From Odobenus rosmarus divergens (Eukaryota > Chordata > Mammalia > Carnivora > Odobenidae): a stretch of DNA of 64,000 bases. Under the pieces are notes generated by a model, which was not told the DNA's origin, ran no database searches, and worked only from the letters and a program-made list of their open reading frames with translations. Within the stretch, counting starts at the first letter, position 1. Every line of letters starts with the position of its first letter. The position numbers and the translations under genes were made by a program. Positions 56,276-64,000 of this stretch are shown here, in pieces. The DNA lies in the NCBI RefSeq assembly GCF_000321225.1, contig NW_004450397.1, positions 1,093,653 through 1,157,652 on the forward strand, in the 5' to 3' direction.

Positions 56276-56279
56276 AATA

Positions 56280-56525
56280 ATTATTGCATAAATATATTAG
56301 TATTTATGGAGCAGTTGCTATGTTCCTGGCACTGTTCCGTACACTATATAAATTAATCCACTTAACAACAACTTGGGGTAGACATGATTATTATCCCCCT
56401 TTTAGATGTGAGCCAACTGAGGCCCAGAGAAGGTAAGAAACTTGTCCTGAGTCGTACAGATAGTAAGTTGCAGATCTGAACACAAGCTAACTCTAGAATC
56501 CATGCATGCTGTTAACTGCTACACA
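56280..56525 (-). repeat. MIR SINE (antisense)
   Basis: 'tatgttcctggcactgttcc', 'ttatccccctttttagatgtg'-like text at 56391-56410, 'gccaactgaggcccagagaa', 'ggtaagaaacttgtcctgag' and 'agaatccatgcatgctgtta' give a well-preserved antisense MIR. Confidence 0.9.
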
Positions 56526-56577
56526 AATAAGAATGCAAAAAAGAGTTATTTCTCTTAAAACTAAATTAATCACAAAA

Positions 56578-57012
56578 ACTCAGAACACACAGAAATGCCC
56601 AGAGCAACAGTATTCATAACTGTCAAAAGTAGAAACAATCCAACTGATAAATGGATAAATAAAATATGGTATATCCATAAAATGGAATATTGTTCAGCCA
56701 CAAAAATGCATGTAGTACAGATACATGTTACAATATGAATGAACTTTGAAAACATTACACTAAGTGAAAAAGCCAGACACAAAGATCATGTGATGTATGA
56801 TTCCATTTATCTGAAATGTCCAAAACAGATAAATCCGCAGAGATGGAAAGTAGAGCTGTGATCGCCCAGGGCTAGGTATTTACAGGTAAACGGGGAATGA
56901 CTGCTATTAGGTGTGGGATTCTTTTTGGAATAATGAATATGTTCTAAAATTGATCATAGTAATGATTGTACAACTCTGTGAATATACTAAAACCATTGAA
57001 TTTAGGAAAAAA
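56578..57012 (+). mobile_element. Old L1 3' end (sense)
   Basis: 'gataaatggataaataaaat', 'atggtatatccataaaatgg', 'aatattgttcagccacaaaa', 'cattacactaagtgaaaaag', 'ccagacacaaagatcatgtg' and 'actctgtgaatatactaaaa' end in an A-run at 57006-57016. 5'-truncated, no intact frame. Confidence 0.9.
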
Positions 57013-57239
57013 AAAACACAACTTAATTGCTTTGGAAAAAACTCAATAAAGGTGGCCTGCTAAAAGAAATACAATAGAAATGCAAATGCAAAAAGACTTG
57101 GAAAAAACATAAATGTCTACAAGGATCCTGCAACTGGAATATTTCAAGTGTTTTTACCTCTTGATTTACCTCAAATCCAGCTTCATTTGAAAGAAAGAAG
57201 AACTGGAAATTCTGAACACTGTGTTATGGATGTGGGTAA

Positions 57240-58045
57240 TACAAGAAAGAAAAGATGTAAGTCCAATAGAGCAGTAGGTGAAGCCCCAGGGAAGGCCTGG
57301 GGGGAGCAGGGAAAACCAGGGAAGGCTTTGAAGAAAGAGTGATACTGGAGTTGGTTAGTGAACGTCTTCCGAACAGTGCTCAGCAAAGAGTGAAAAGCGC
57401 AGATCGTTTTCCAAACAGGAACATGAAAGCCACATGATCAGGATATGGTGAAAATTTCTGCATGCCTGCCACAGGAGGTAGGTATAAAGAAGAAAGAGGA
57501 AGGAGATGTAAATGGAGAGATAAGTCAGGGCAAAAATGTCTCGCTAGGGATTATTTTGTCTGCCCAGAAGATGAACTTCGTGAGGTCACGAAGCAGGTGG
57601 TTTTGCTCACAATTTTATCCTCGGAGCCTCTCCAAGTCCCTGACACATGACTCATGTTCAGTATTTGTTGAATAAATAAATGATGCTGAATGTGTAGGAA
57701 GGAGAAGAATCACTCTGTGATTTTTTTGTTATTTTCTAGTATTATTTTCTATGTTTGCGAATGATATTTTCAAATGGAAATGAAGATTGCAAGAGAAAGA
57801 TCAAAAGGGAAATGGTAAGTTTGCTGGGACAGCTTGGGATTGAAGAACCTGAAAATAAGACACTGGTGAAATTGTGAAAACATGTAACTAACTGAAAATA
57901 TAGGCCGGGAGTTCCAGAAAGAAAGGAAGGCTAGTGCATACGGGTTGTAGGAGCGCTTGAGGTACAGATGATAGCTAAAACTGAGAACCAAAGAGCTCAA
58001 ACCAGTTAAATCTTGGGGGAGAAGCAGAGGAATGTCAAGGGTTGG
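57240..58045 (-). repeat. Decayed L2-like sequence (antisense) and unique DNA
   Basis: 'gggaaggctttgaagaaaga' and 'aggaacatgaaagccacatg' resemble antisense L2 interior. 57590-57690 ends like sense L2 ('tttgttgaataaataaatga'). The open frames in the region (57148-57675) are readings of this repeat. Confidence 0.4.
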
Positions 58046-58054
58046 ACCGCTTCA

Positions 58055-58113
58055 CCTCCCAGCTGCCCCAGCATTTTTTTTTTCTTTCTTTTTAAGATTC
58101 CACATATAAGTGA
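58055..58113 (+). repeat. Dispersed copy of the SINE/L1 junction at 55426-55478
   Basis: CCTCCCAGCTGCCCCAGCA plus a T-rich tract and 'tttttaagattccacatata' match 55426-55478. That stretch spans the end of a SINE, its TSD and the L1M into which it inserted. Only three base changes and two T-tract insertions separate them. No more of either element is present here. Confidence 0.7.
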
Positions 58114-58119
58114 CTAAGG

Positions 58120-59090
58120 TAGCTTGCAAGACCAAGGAAAGGAAGAAGAGCCAAGGCAGATTGGACAAGAACACTTACGGCATCGGTGAGGGATGGCATT
58201 AGGAAGTTTGAGAAGAAGAACATTAATATTTGGGTTTCTATTCCTGAATGCAAAATTAGGAGGGACTCTCCATATTTACTCAAAACTGACATGGTAGAAT
58301 AAAGATGGCTCTTTGCAGCTATGATTCCAATCATGCCAATCTATCACCAAACATTGGAGTTACTCCAATTTCTGGATTTGAGAACCCATCAAGTAAGCCC
58401 TGGGTCATCCATCAGGAGCCATCAGCCAAATTGCTAGATTTTTTTTTTCTTTCCAGATGATAACTTTGCTGGCCTTTTATTAAAATATTGCCACCACGAG
58501 GCATTGTCTTTTGAGATTTTCACGTTAATTTGGAAAACAATCCAGTAAAAAATACCAGCCTCTCTGCAAATTAAATCATGATGCTGAGCATGTATCCACA
58601 AGTAACAAGAAAATAACTGAGGGAAAGAAACACATTGTCTACCCACTCAGGTGTTAACCTAATGTGACAAAGATGTCTCCAGAGATTGGGATCTAGAAAT
58701 GGAGGGGCAAAGGGCAGGGAAGTTTCAGCTTCTGTTTAGCCCAGGCAGGAGGGAAAGTGCACTGACCAAGTGTCCATTCTCATCCTACAGACAAAAACAG
58801 CTTTGGGGCACAAAGGTGTTCTTCATCACTATCCCTACAATTACTCTAAGGAATAATTGTCAGGATAATGTAATTTCCTTTGTTATTACTCGATGGCCTC
58901 CAGCCAAGCTCGTTATCTATACTGTTTCAGTAAGGACCTGTCCCTGGGTGGTAAGCTTCTGGTGAGACTGCACAGCCAGTTAGCACCTCCTCAAACATTT
59001 TCCCACAGGAATACATGAACCCAAGAGCAGTCCCCCTACAACCCATGTCCCTAGTGGAGTCATTTGCTCTCAACATCAATGGGCTAAGAA
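58120..59090. other. Unique sequence
   Basis: Open frames at 58092-58334, 58434-58646 (minus) and 58699-58965 (plus) have no recognisable domain. No other structure seen. Confidence 0.4.
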
Positions 59091-59094
59091 AACA

Positions 59095-59255
59095 CTGATT
59101 CATCAAACAATTTTGTTGACTGTCTACTGTGTGTTAGGCATTGCACTGAGTGCTTTTGGACCCTGTTTAATCAGAGATTGAAACAGAAGTTGCCCTTCCC
59201 TCATAAAGATCAATGAGAAAGAAAGACAGCAGAGGGGGATAAAAGATTAATTAAT
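59095..59255 (-). repeat. L2 LINE fragment (antisense)
   Basis: 'ttgttgactgtctactgtgt', 'gttaggcattgcactgagtg' and 'gttgcccttccctcataaag' are antisense L2 3' sequence. Confidence 0.65.
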
Positions 59256-59289
59256 TTTCATATTGTAGAAAGTGTTGTGACAAAAGCTG

Positions 59290-59695
59290 AACCCCCTCCA
59301 AACTCACCGGCCTCTTGCTATTCCTCAAACGTGCGAGGCAACACTTCTACCTCAGGGCCTTTGCATTTACTGTTTCCTTCTTATCTGAAATAATCTTCCC
59401 CCTGTTATCTGTATGACTCATCCCCCCTGCTTCCTTTAGGATTTACACAAATGTCACCGTCTCAGGGAGGACTTTTCTTACCAAACTACTTAAAATTTAA
59501 CTTCTACTCCCCAAATTTTCATCCCCATTCCCTACTTTATTGTTCTCCAAGCACTTGCCACCTGCTATCATGCTATACAATTTAACTATGTATTCTATTT
59601 CCTGTACTAGAAAGTAAGCTACTTGAGATTAAAGACAGTTGCCATATCAATTGATTTACCCCATGTCTATAATAATCCCCGGTACGTAACTGGTG
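59290..59695 (+). repeat. L2 LINE (sense)
   Basis: 'ctacctcagggcctttgcat', 'ttactgtttccttcttatct', 'gtcaccgtctcagggaggac', 'tccaagcacttgccacctgc' and 'gtactagaaagtaagctact' follow the sense L2 3' end order. Confidence 0.85.
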
Positions 59696-59699
59696 CTTT

Positions 59700-60170
59700 T
59701 CCTAAGATAGATAAAGCGGGAGTAAGGAAGGAAAGACTGGGGAGGGGTGGATCAGAGGCCTTACTGAGAAAGTGATACAATAACAGAGCTAGCCATGCAA
59801 AAAGAAGTGGAATTGTGTGCAGGGCAAAGGCCCTGAGGCAGGGGGCGACCAGCAGGTGCAAGGATCTGAACTAAGGCCAGTGTGAAACAAGGGGGCCCGT
59901 GGCCTGGGACAGGGTCCTAGAAGTAAGCAAGGGATCAATCATGTAATGCCTTGTAGGTCAGAATAAGGATAAGAACATGCAAAGAGAAGGCCCTGGGGAC
60001 AGGAGGAGAGGAACTCCACAAACCCTGGCTGCTCTATGGACACACCGAGTAAAGGAGGCAGAAATAAAAGGACAGAGAGCCTGTTAGGAGACTTTAAATA
60101 TTCCAGGCCAACGATGAAGATGACCTGGAGAAGGGCCTACCAGTGGAGATGAGAGAACGAGAAGAATTTA
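59700..60170 (-). repeat. L2 LINE interior (antisense)
   Basis: 'gcaaaggccctgaggcaggg', 'aaggatctgaactaaggcca', 'atgtaatgccttgtaggtca' and 'gaataaggataagaacatgc' match antisense L2 interior. Adjacent to a sense L2, so the two are separate or rearranged copies. Confidence 0.65.
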
Positions 60171-60179
60171 CAAAATTGT

Positions 60180-60615
60180 TGGGAGATATAATTAACCACA
60201 TTTGCTGATGGATTCTCTCAGGGCACAAAGTATGTGGAATCTAGGTTTCCAGTTTAAGAATCAGATTTCAGCAAAAGCACCCAGAGGTTCCATCAAAAAT
60301 AAAATGCTAGGACTGTGCTGTAAAATGAAAGGGACATAAAGGAGACAAACCACTTGTTAAATTTTTTTGAATGTCTTTGAAATCCTTTAACTCCATTATA
60401 TCTGAGTAGAAGCAAACTTGCATTTCCATTTTAATCCAAAACTTTCCCTGAGTTTAAGCTGGCAGCCCATGCGGTCTCGTGTGTCAATGTTTTTTATTCT
60501 ATTGAAGGGAAAGATTAGATGCTCGTAAATATATGTTTCTTACTCCCTCTTCCTTTTGTACGCACCCACTGCCTTACTGATGCTATTTCATTCTTCCTTC
60601 TCAGCAATCCTGTTG
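60180..60615. other. Unique sequence
   Basis: Nothing recognised. Confidence 0.4.
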
Positions 60616-60630
60616 TGTTTGTATTGTTTT

Positions 60631-60819
60631 TGTTTTTTTTTAAAGATTTTATTTATTCATTTATTCATGAGAGACAGAGAGAGACAGAGAGAGAGAGGCA
60701 GAGGGAGAAGCAGGCTCCCAAGGAGCAGGGAGCCCGATGCGGGACTCGATCCCAGAACCCCGGGATCATGACCCGAGCCGAAGGCAGACGCTTAACCATC
60801 TGAGCCACCCAGGCACCCA
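60631..60819 (-). mobile_element. CAN/SINEC SINE with TSD
   Basis: Antisense: 'ttaaagattttatttattca' tail side, GAGACAGAGAGAGACAGAGA tract, 'ggatcatgacccgagccgaa' core and 'tgagccacccaggcacccat' head. TSD TGTATTGTT at 60620-60628 and 60820-60828. Confidence 0.96.
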
Positions 60820-60833
60820 TGTATTGTTATTAC

Positions 60834-60950
60834 TTATGAGAAAACCAAGGCTCCAGGAGGTTGAATATTTCTCCAAACATCACTGAGCTGGCAAGTGTTG
60901 GATCTAAGATTCAAACCCATGCCTGCTCATTCCCAAACTGTTTTTCTTTG
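60834..60950 (-). repeat. MIR SINE fragment (antisense)
   Basis: 'atgagaaaaccaaggctcca', 'ctgagctggcaagtgttgga' and 'ttcaaacccatgcctgctca' are antisense MIR. Confidence 0.75.
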
Positions 60951-60959
60951 CTACTTCTG

Positions 60960-62115
60960 ATGCCTTGTATTATTCTACATTCAAAACAGCAAATAGACCC
61001 CATTTCCTGCTTATTTTTACTTTCAAATATGTCATTTCATACTCACATTTAAACTAATATTAAAAGAGTTGTTGCTTTTTCTTGAGGGAATGCTGCCTGG
61101 ACAAGGTAGACAGAGGAAGGCTAAGGATAAACCTAGCTTGAGATTAAAGATGAGCTGACTCCAATAATTTATTAAAAAAAAAAAACCTCCAGAACAGATT
61201 GCTGCTTATTTATTAACCAAATCACATAGAATAGTATCATCTTACTAAAGAATTTTCTCCCATGATCTGATTAGAAGAGGAACTCTCTATTGTCATTTAA
61301 ATAGGGATCTTTAATTATGAGCAAATGATATTTATCACCTTATTTTCATCTTCAATGTCTAAACGTCTGTAAAAAGATATCTGACTGGAATATAATAGCT
61401 CTCAGCCTCAGGAGCATTCATTGTTTATAGGGGTATTAAAGTTTACACATACAAAAGAAAGGAGAAAATTTCCTTTCTTCATTTGACTTGGATATAGTGT
61501 GATCAATTTTATCCCTTTAGATTGAAATGAAAATGTTTCAAATTCAGAAACACATGGTAGAGTGAAAATGTCTGCACATGTAATACTTTACCTAAACTCC
61601 ATATAGATTTTTAGTCTGACCAAAATGAAGCAAAGTTAATAGACAACTGTGGCTTGGGCTATCTTTAAATTTGAAAGTTCCATCAATCAGTTGACATTTT
61701 GCCTTCTTTTTAGATGCTTCTTTTATGAATCGTATCTAGAACCCTAATGTAAACACTTATTATTTTAAAAAATGTATATTAATATTAAAGTGCAAAAACC
61801 TGAAACCCCTGAAACAATATGCATTACCCACTGATCATAAAATAAAAGATTCTATGTGGAATAATTTGTGTTGTCTTAAATGATAGCTGGGCTAATATCC
61901 CCCTCACAAGTGTAGATTGGGGGGAGGGCAGGGAAGAGTATTTTACTATTACAGTTTGTAAAATGAAGAGGTAGTATTTAAGTTACCAAAATAGAATAAA
62001 GTATATAAACACATAATATTGCTTTGGGGCATGATAAATGTGCCTTAATTACAAGTAATGACTAAGGAAACAAAATAACAGACATCTAGTAGTTAAAATT
62101 ATATTGCCATTCCTT
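60960..62115. other. Unique AT-rich sequence
   Basis: No repeat or gene recognised; A-run at 61172-61184. Confidence 0.4.
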
Positions 62116-62131
62116 TCATCTAATTCTTTTA

Positions 62132-62305
62132 TTTATTTTTTATTTTTTAAAGATTTTATTTATTTATTTGGGGGAGAGAGAGAGAGAGAGAGAGCACAGA
62201 GGGAGAGGGAGAAGCAGACTCTCTGCTGAGCAGGGAGCCCGACGTGGGGCTCAGTCTCAGGATGGAGCCCAAGGCAGGCACTTAACTGAGTCACCCCGGT
62301 GCCCC
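62132..62305 (-). mobile_element. CAN/SINEC SINE with TSD
   Basis: Antisense: 'ttaaagattttatttattta', (GA)n of about 10 units at 62175-62194, 'tgagcagggagcccgacgtg' and a shortened core and head ending 'gtcaccccggtgcccc'. A perfect 16-bp TSD TCATCTAATTCTTTTA lies at 62116-62131 and 62306-62321. The core has an internal deletion (the tcatgacc part is missing). Confidence 0.96.
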
Positions 62306-62334
62306 TCATCTAATTCTTTTAAATAAAGTTTAAA

Positions 62335-62814
62335 TACTGTAGCCTCCCCCCCCTTATCTGTGGTTTTACTTTTCATGATTTCAGTTACTGTGAGGGGTCA
62401 ACCAGGGTCTGGAAGCGGGTGATCTTCCTTCTGACGAAACAATAGTAGCCTAATGCTACATCACGATGCCTACGTTAGTCACCTCACTTCATCTCACATG
62501 TAGGCATTTTATCATCTCACATCATCACAAGAAGGACGAGTACCGTAGAGAATAAGATATTAATAATAAGGAATAAGATAACAAGATAGGGAAACTACAT
62601 TCATATAACTTTTATTACAGTATATTGTTACTGTTCTATTTTTAGTTATTGTTGTTAATCTCTTACTGTACCTAATTTATAAATTAAACTTTATCACAGG
62701 GATGTTTATATAGGAAAAAAACTCAGTATTTTTAGGGTTTGGTACTATCCACAGTCTCAGGCATACACTGAGGGTCTTGACATGAATCCCCACTGATAAA
62801 GGGGACTACTGTAT
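62335..62814. mobile_element. Tigger/pogo-type DNA transposon, nonautonomous
   Basis: Ends are imperfect inverted repeats: 'ctgtagcctccccccccctt' with 'atctgtggttttac' on the left, and 'ctgataaaggggactactgt' on the right. TA flanks both. The internal right end ('ggtactatccacagtctcag', 'gcatacactgagggtcttga') matches the familiar Tigger-class text. No transposase frame survives in ~480 bp, so it is an internally deleted copy. Confidence 0.85.
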
Positions 62815-62829
62815 GTGAAAAATGGTTTC

Positions 62830-63195
62830 AGGCTCCCCAAAAGAAGTGCAAGTATACATTTTCCCACAAGGTGGTGCAAGTATGCCATGCATTGTTCTTG
62901 GGTGCTGGCTAAAAATGTTTCTATTTCACCCTCTTCATTCCGCGGTCATAGCGTTTTCTGTTCTAAAGAGCTCACATTTCAAAAAGCCATCTTTTTCTTA
63001 GGCAAGGCTTGCTGGTACACAAGCTATGCATGTTACATGCAAACGTACAATGGAATCAGGACAATTCTAAGCAAATAAAATTTCAAACCTATTCAATAAT
63101 CTCTTCTGAGAGACTACAGTTTTCACTTGGACTTTATTGTTCTGGACTGTCTCTGAATCCCAATGCAGTAAATATTTTTGCTTTTCCAGTTTTAA
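62830..63195. other. Unique sequence
   Basis: Open frames (62815-63287) have no known domain; the second runs into a SINE. Confidence 0.4.
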
Positions 63196-63208
63196 AACAT
63201 ATTTTACA

Positions 63209-63411
63209 GGGGCACTTGGGTGGCTCAGTCGTTAAAGCGTCCGCCTTCGGTTCGGCTCAAGTCATGATCCCAGGGTCCCAGGATTGAGCCCCACATCGGG
63301 CTCCCTGCTCAGCAGGAAGCCTGCTTCTCCCTCTCCCACTCCCCCTGCTTGTGTTCCCTCTCTCACTGTGTCTCTCTCTGTCAAATAAATAAAATATATT
63401 AAAAAAAAAAC
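63209..63411 (+). mobile_element. CAN/SINEC SINE with TSD
   Basis: Head 'ggggcacttgggtggctcag', core 'caagtcatgatcccagggtc', 'ccctctctcactgtgtctct' and TCAAATAAATAAAATA tail. Flanks AAAACATATTTTACA (about 63194-63208) and AAAACATTTTACAAA (about 63415-63428) form an imperfect TSD. One of the least diverged copies here. Confidence 0.95.
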
Positions 63412-63429
63412 AAAAAACATTTTACAAAA

Positions 63430-63600
63430 TGTGCTTAGAAAATTCTCCTTCACCAGTGTCTCAGGGTAATATCGACAATGTTTCCTAATAATAAGTGCAA
63501 ACCACAGGTCCTCGGAGGCTTTGTGAACCCTTTGTGACCAGAGGGAAGCGACTTTTCTTTACTGTCAAAAAATCCATAAAGTGTCTAAAATCCCACCTTA
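63430..63600. other. Short unique spacer
   Basis: Nothing recognised between two SINEs. Confidence 0.4.
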
Positions 63601-63616
63601 AAAGAGTTATTTTTTG

Positions 63617-63801
63617 GGCACCTGTGTGGCTCAGTCGGTTAACCGTCTGCCTTCAGCTCAGGTCATGATCGCAGGGTCCTGGGATGGAGACCCCTGTAGG
63701 GCTCCCTGCTCAGTGGGGAATCTGCCTCTCCCTCTCCTGCTGCCCCTCCCCCATGCTCGTGCTCACACTCTCTCTCTCAAATAAATAAAATCTTTAAAAA
63801 A
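63617..63801 (+). mobile_element. CAN/SINEC SINE with TSD
   Basis: Head 'gggcacctgtgtggctcagt', core 'gctcaggtcatgatcgcagg', CT tract and CAAATAAATAAAATC tail. TSD AAAAGAGTTATTTTTT (63601-63616) recurs as AAAAGAGTAATTTTTT (63802-63817) with one change. Confidence 0.96.
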
Positions 63802-63884
63802 AAAAGAGTAATTTTTTTAGGCAAAATATTACCTTCTATACCTGGGTCTTCCTTAAAAATACAAACCCTTCTGTTAGGGTAACA

Positions 63885-64000
63885 CTAAGTCTCTAGCAGC
63901 CCCACTTACTGGCTGTGTGACCTTGGGTGAATTACTTAAATTCCCTGTGTTTCAATTTTCCCATATGTGAAATGCAGGAAATAGTAGAACTTACCTCATA
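63885..64000 (+). repeat. MIR SINE, cut by window end
   Basis: 'ccacttactggctgtgtgac', 'cttgggtgaattacttaaat' and 'tgcaggaaatagtagaactt' with 'acctcata' at the edge are the MIR core in sense; it continues beyond the window. Confidence 0.9.

Noticed and set aside
1359..63801. tRNA-like A/B-box sequences
   Set aside because: All lie in CAN/SINEC or MIR SINEs; none folds as an intact tRNA with a proper acceptor stem, so no tRNA genes are called.
1..64000. CRISPR arrays, operons, ribosome binding sites, phage or plasmid functions
   Set aside because: None seen. The repeats are dispersed mammalian SINEs and LINEs, not regularly spaced direct repeats, and the host is a mammal.

Overview
This is nuclear DNA from a carnivoran mammal. 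The best diagnostic is at least thirteen tRNA-Lys-derived CAN/SINEC SINEs on both strands, nine of them with readable target-site duplications (TSDs). Their body pattern (GGGGCGCCTGGGTGGCTCAG head, TCAGGTCATGATCCCAGGG core, (CT)n, AATAAAATC-A tail) fits Arctoidea such as bears, pinnipeds or mustelids better than the dog or cat consensus. The window is AT-rich. I found no convincing protein-coding exon of a host gene, so it reads as a gene desert or the inside of a large intron. The reading frames that resemble proteins are broken LINE-1 ORF1/ORF2.

Layout. 1-8.2 kb: mostly unique AT-rich DNA with SINEs, MIR and L2 relics and an (AC)n microsatellite. 8.2-15.95 kb: a LINE-1 complex. A nearly full-length L1 has its 5' part inverted (8207-11357), followed by its 3' part in sense (11358-12532 and about 14430-15945). 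A second, antisense L1 (12533-13890) sits inside it and adjoins a duplicated sense segment (13891-14430). 16-27.4 kb: mostly unique AT-rich sequence with a MIR, an old L1, and some possible but unproved exon- or enhancer-like segments. 27.4-28.9 kb: old L1 and SINE sequence, a 75-nt U4 snRNA retropseudogene with an 11-bp TSD, and an LTR-like repeat. 29-42 kb: SINEs, MER5A, MIR, L2, an AT palindrome and a pair of RFX-like palindromes. 41.97-43.75 kb: a MER2 DNA transposon, then a 1.4-kb poly(A)-tailed retrocopy of an unidentified transcript between 11-bp TSDs. 43.8-64 kb: L2, MIR, old L1 (one more 5'-inverted copy), six further SINEs, a Tigger-type transposon and a 59-bp local duplication.

Nothing here forms an operon, a CRISPR array or a new enzymatic system. 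What is unusual is retrotransposition anatomy: two 5'-inverted L1s, an L1-into-L1 insertion whose breakpoints coincide at one L1 position, an L1 3' transduction, a tailless snRNA retrocopy and a processed retrocopy of unknown parent. Repeat family names come from remembered consensus motifs, not from an alignment, so subfamily calls are approximate.
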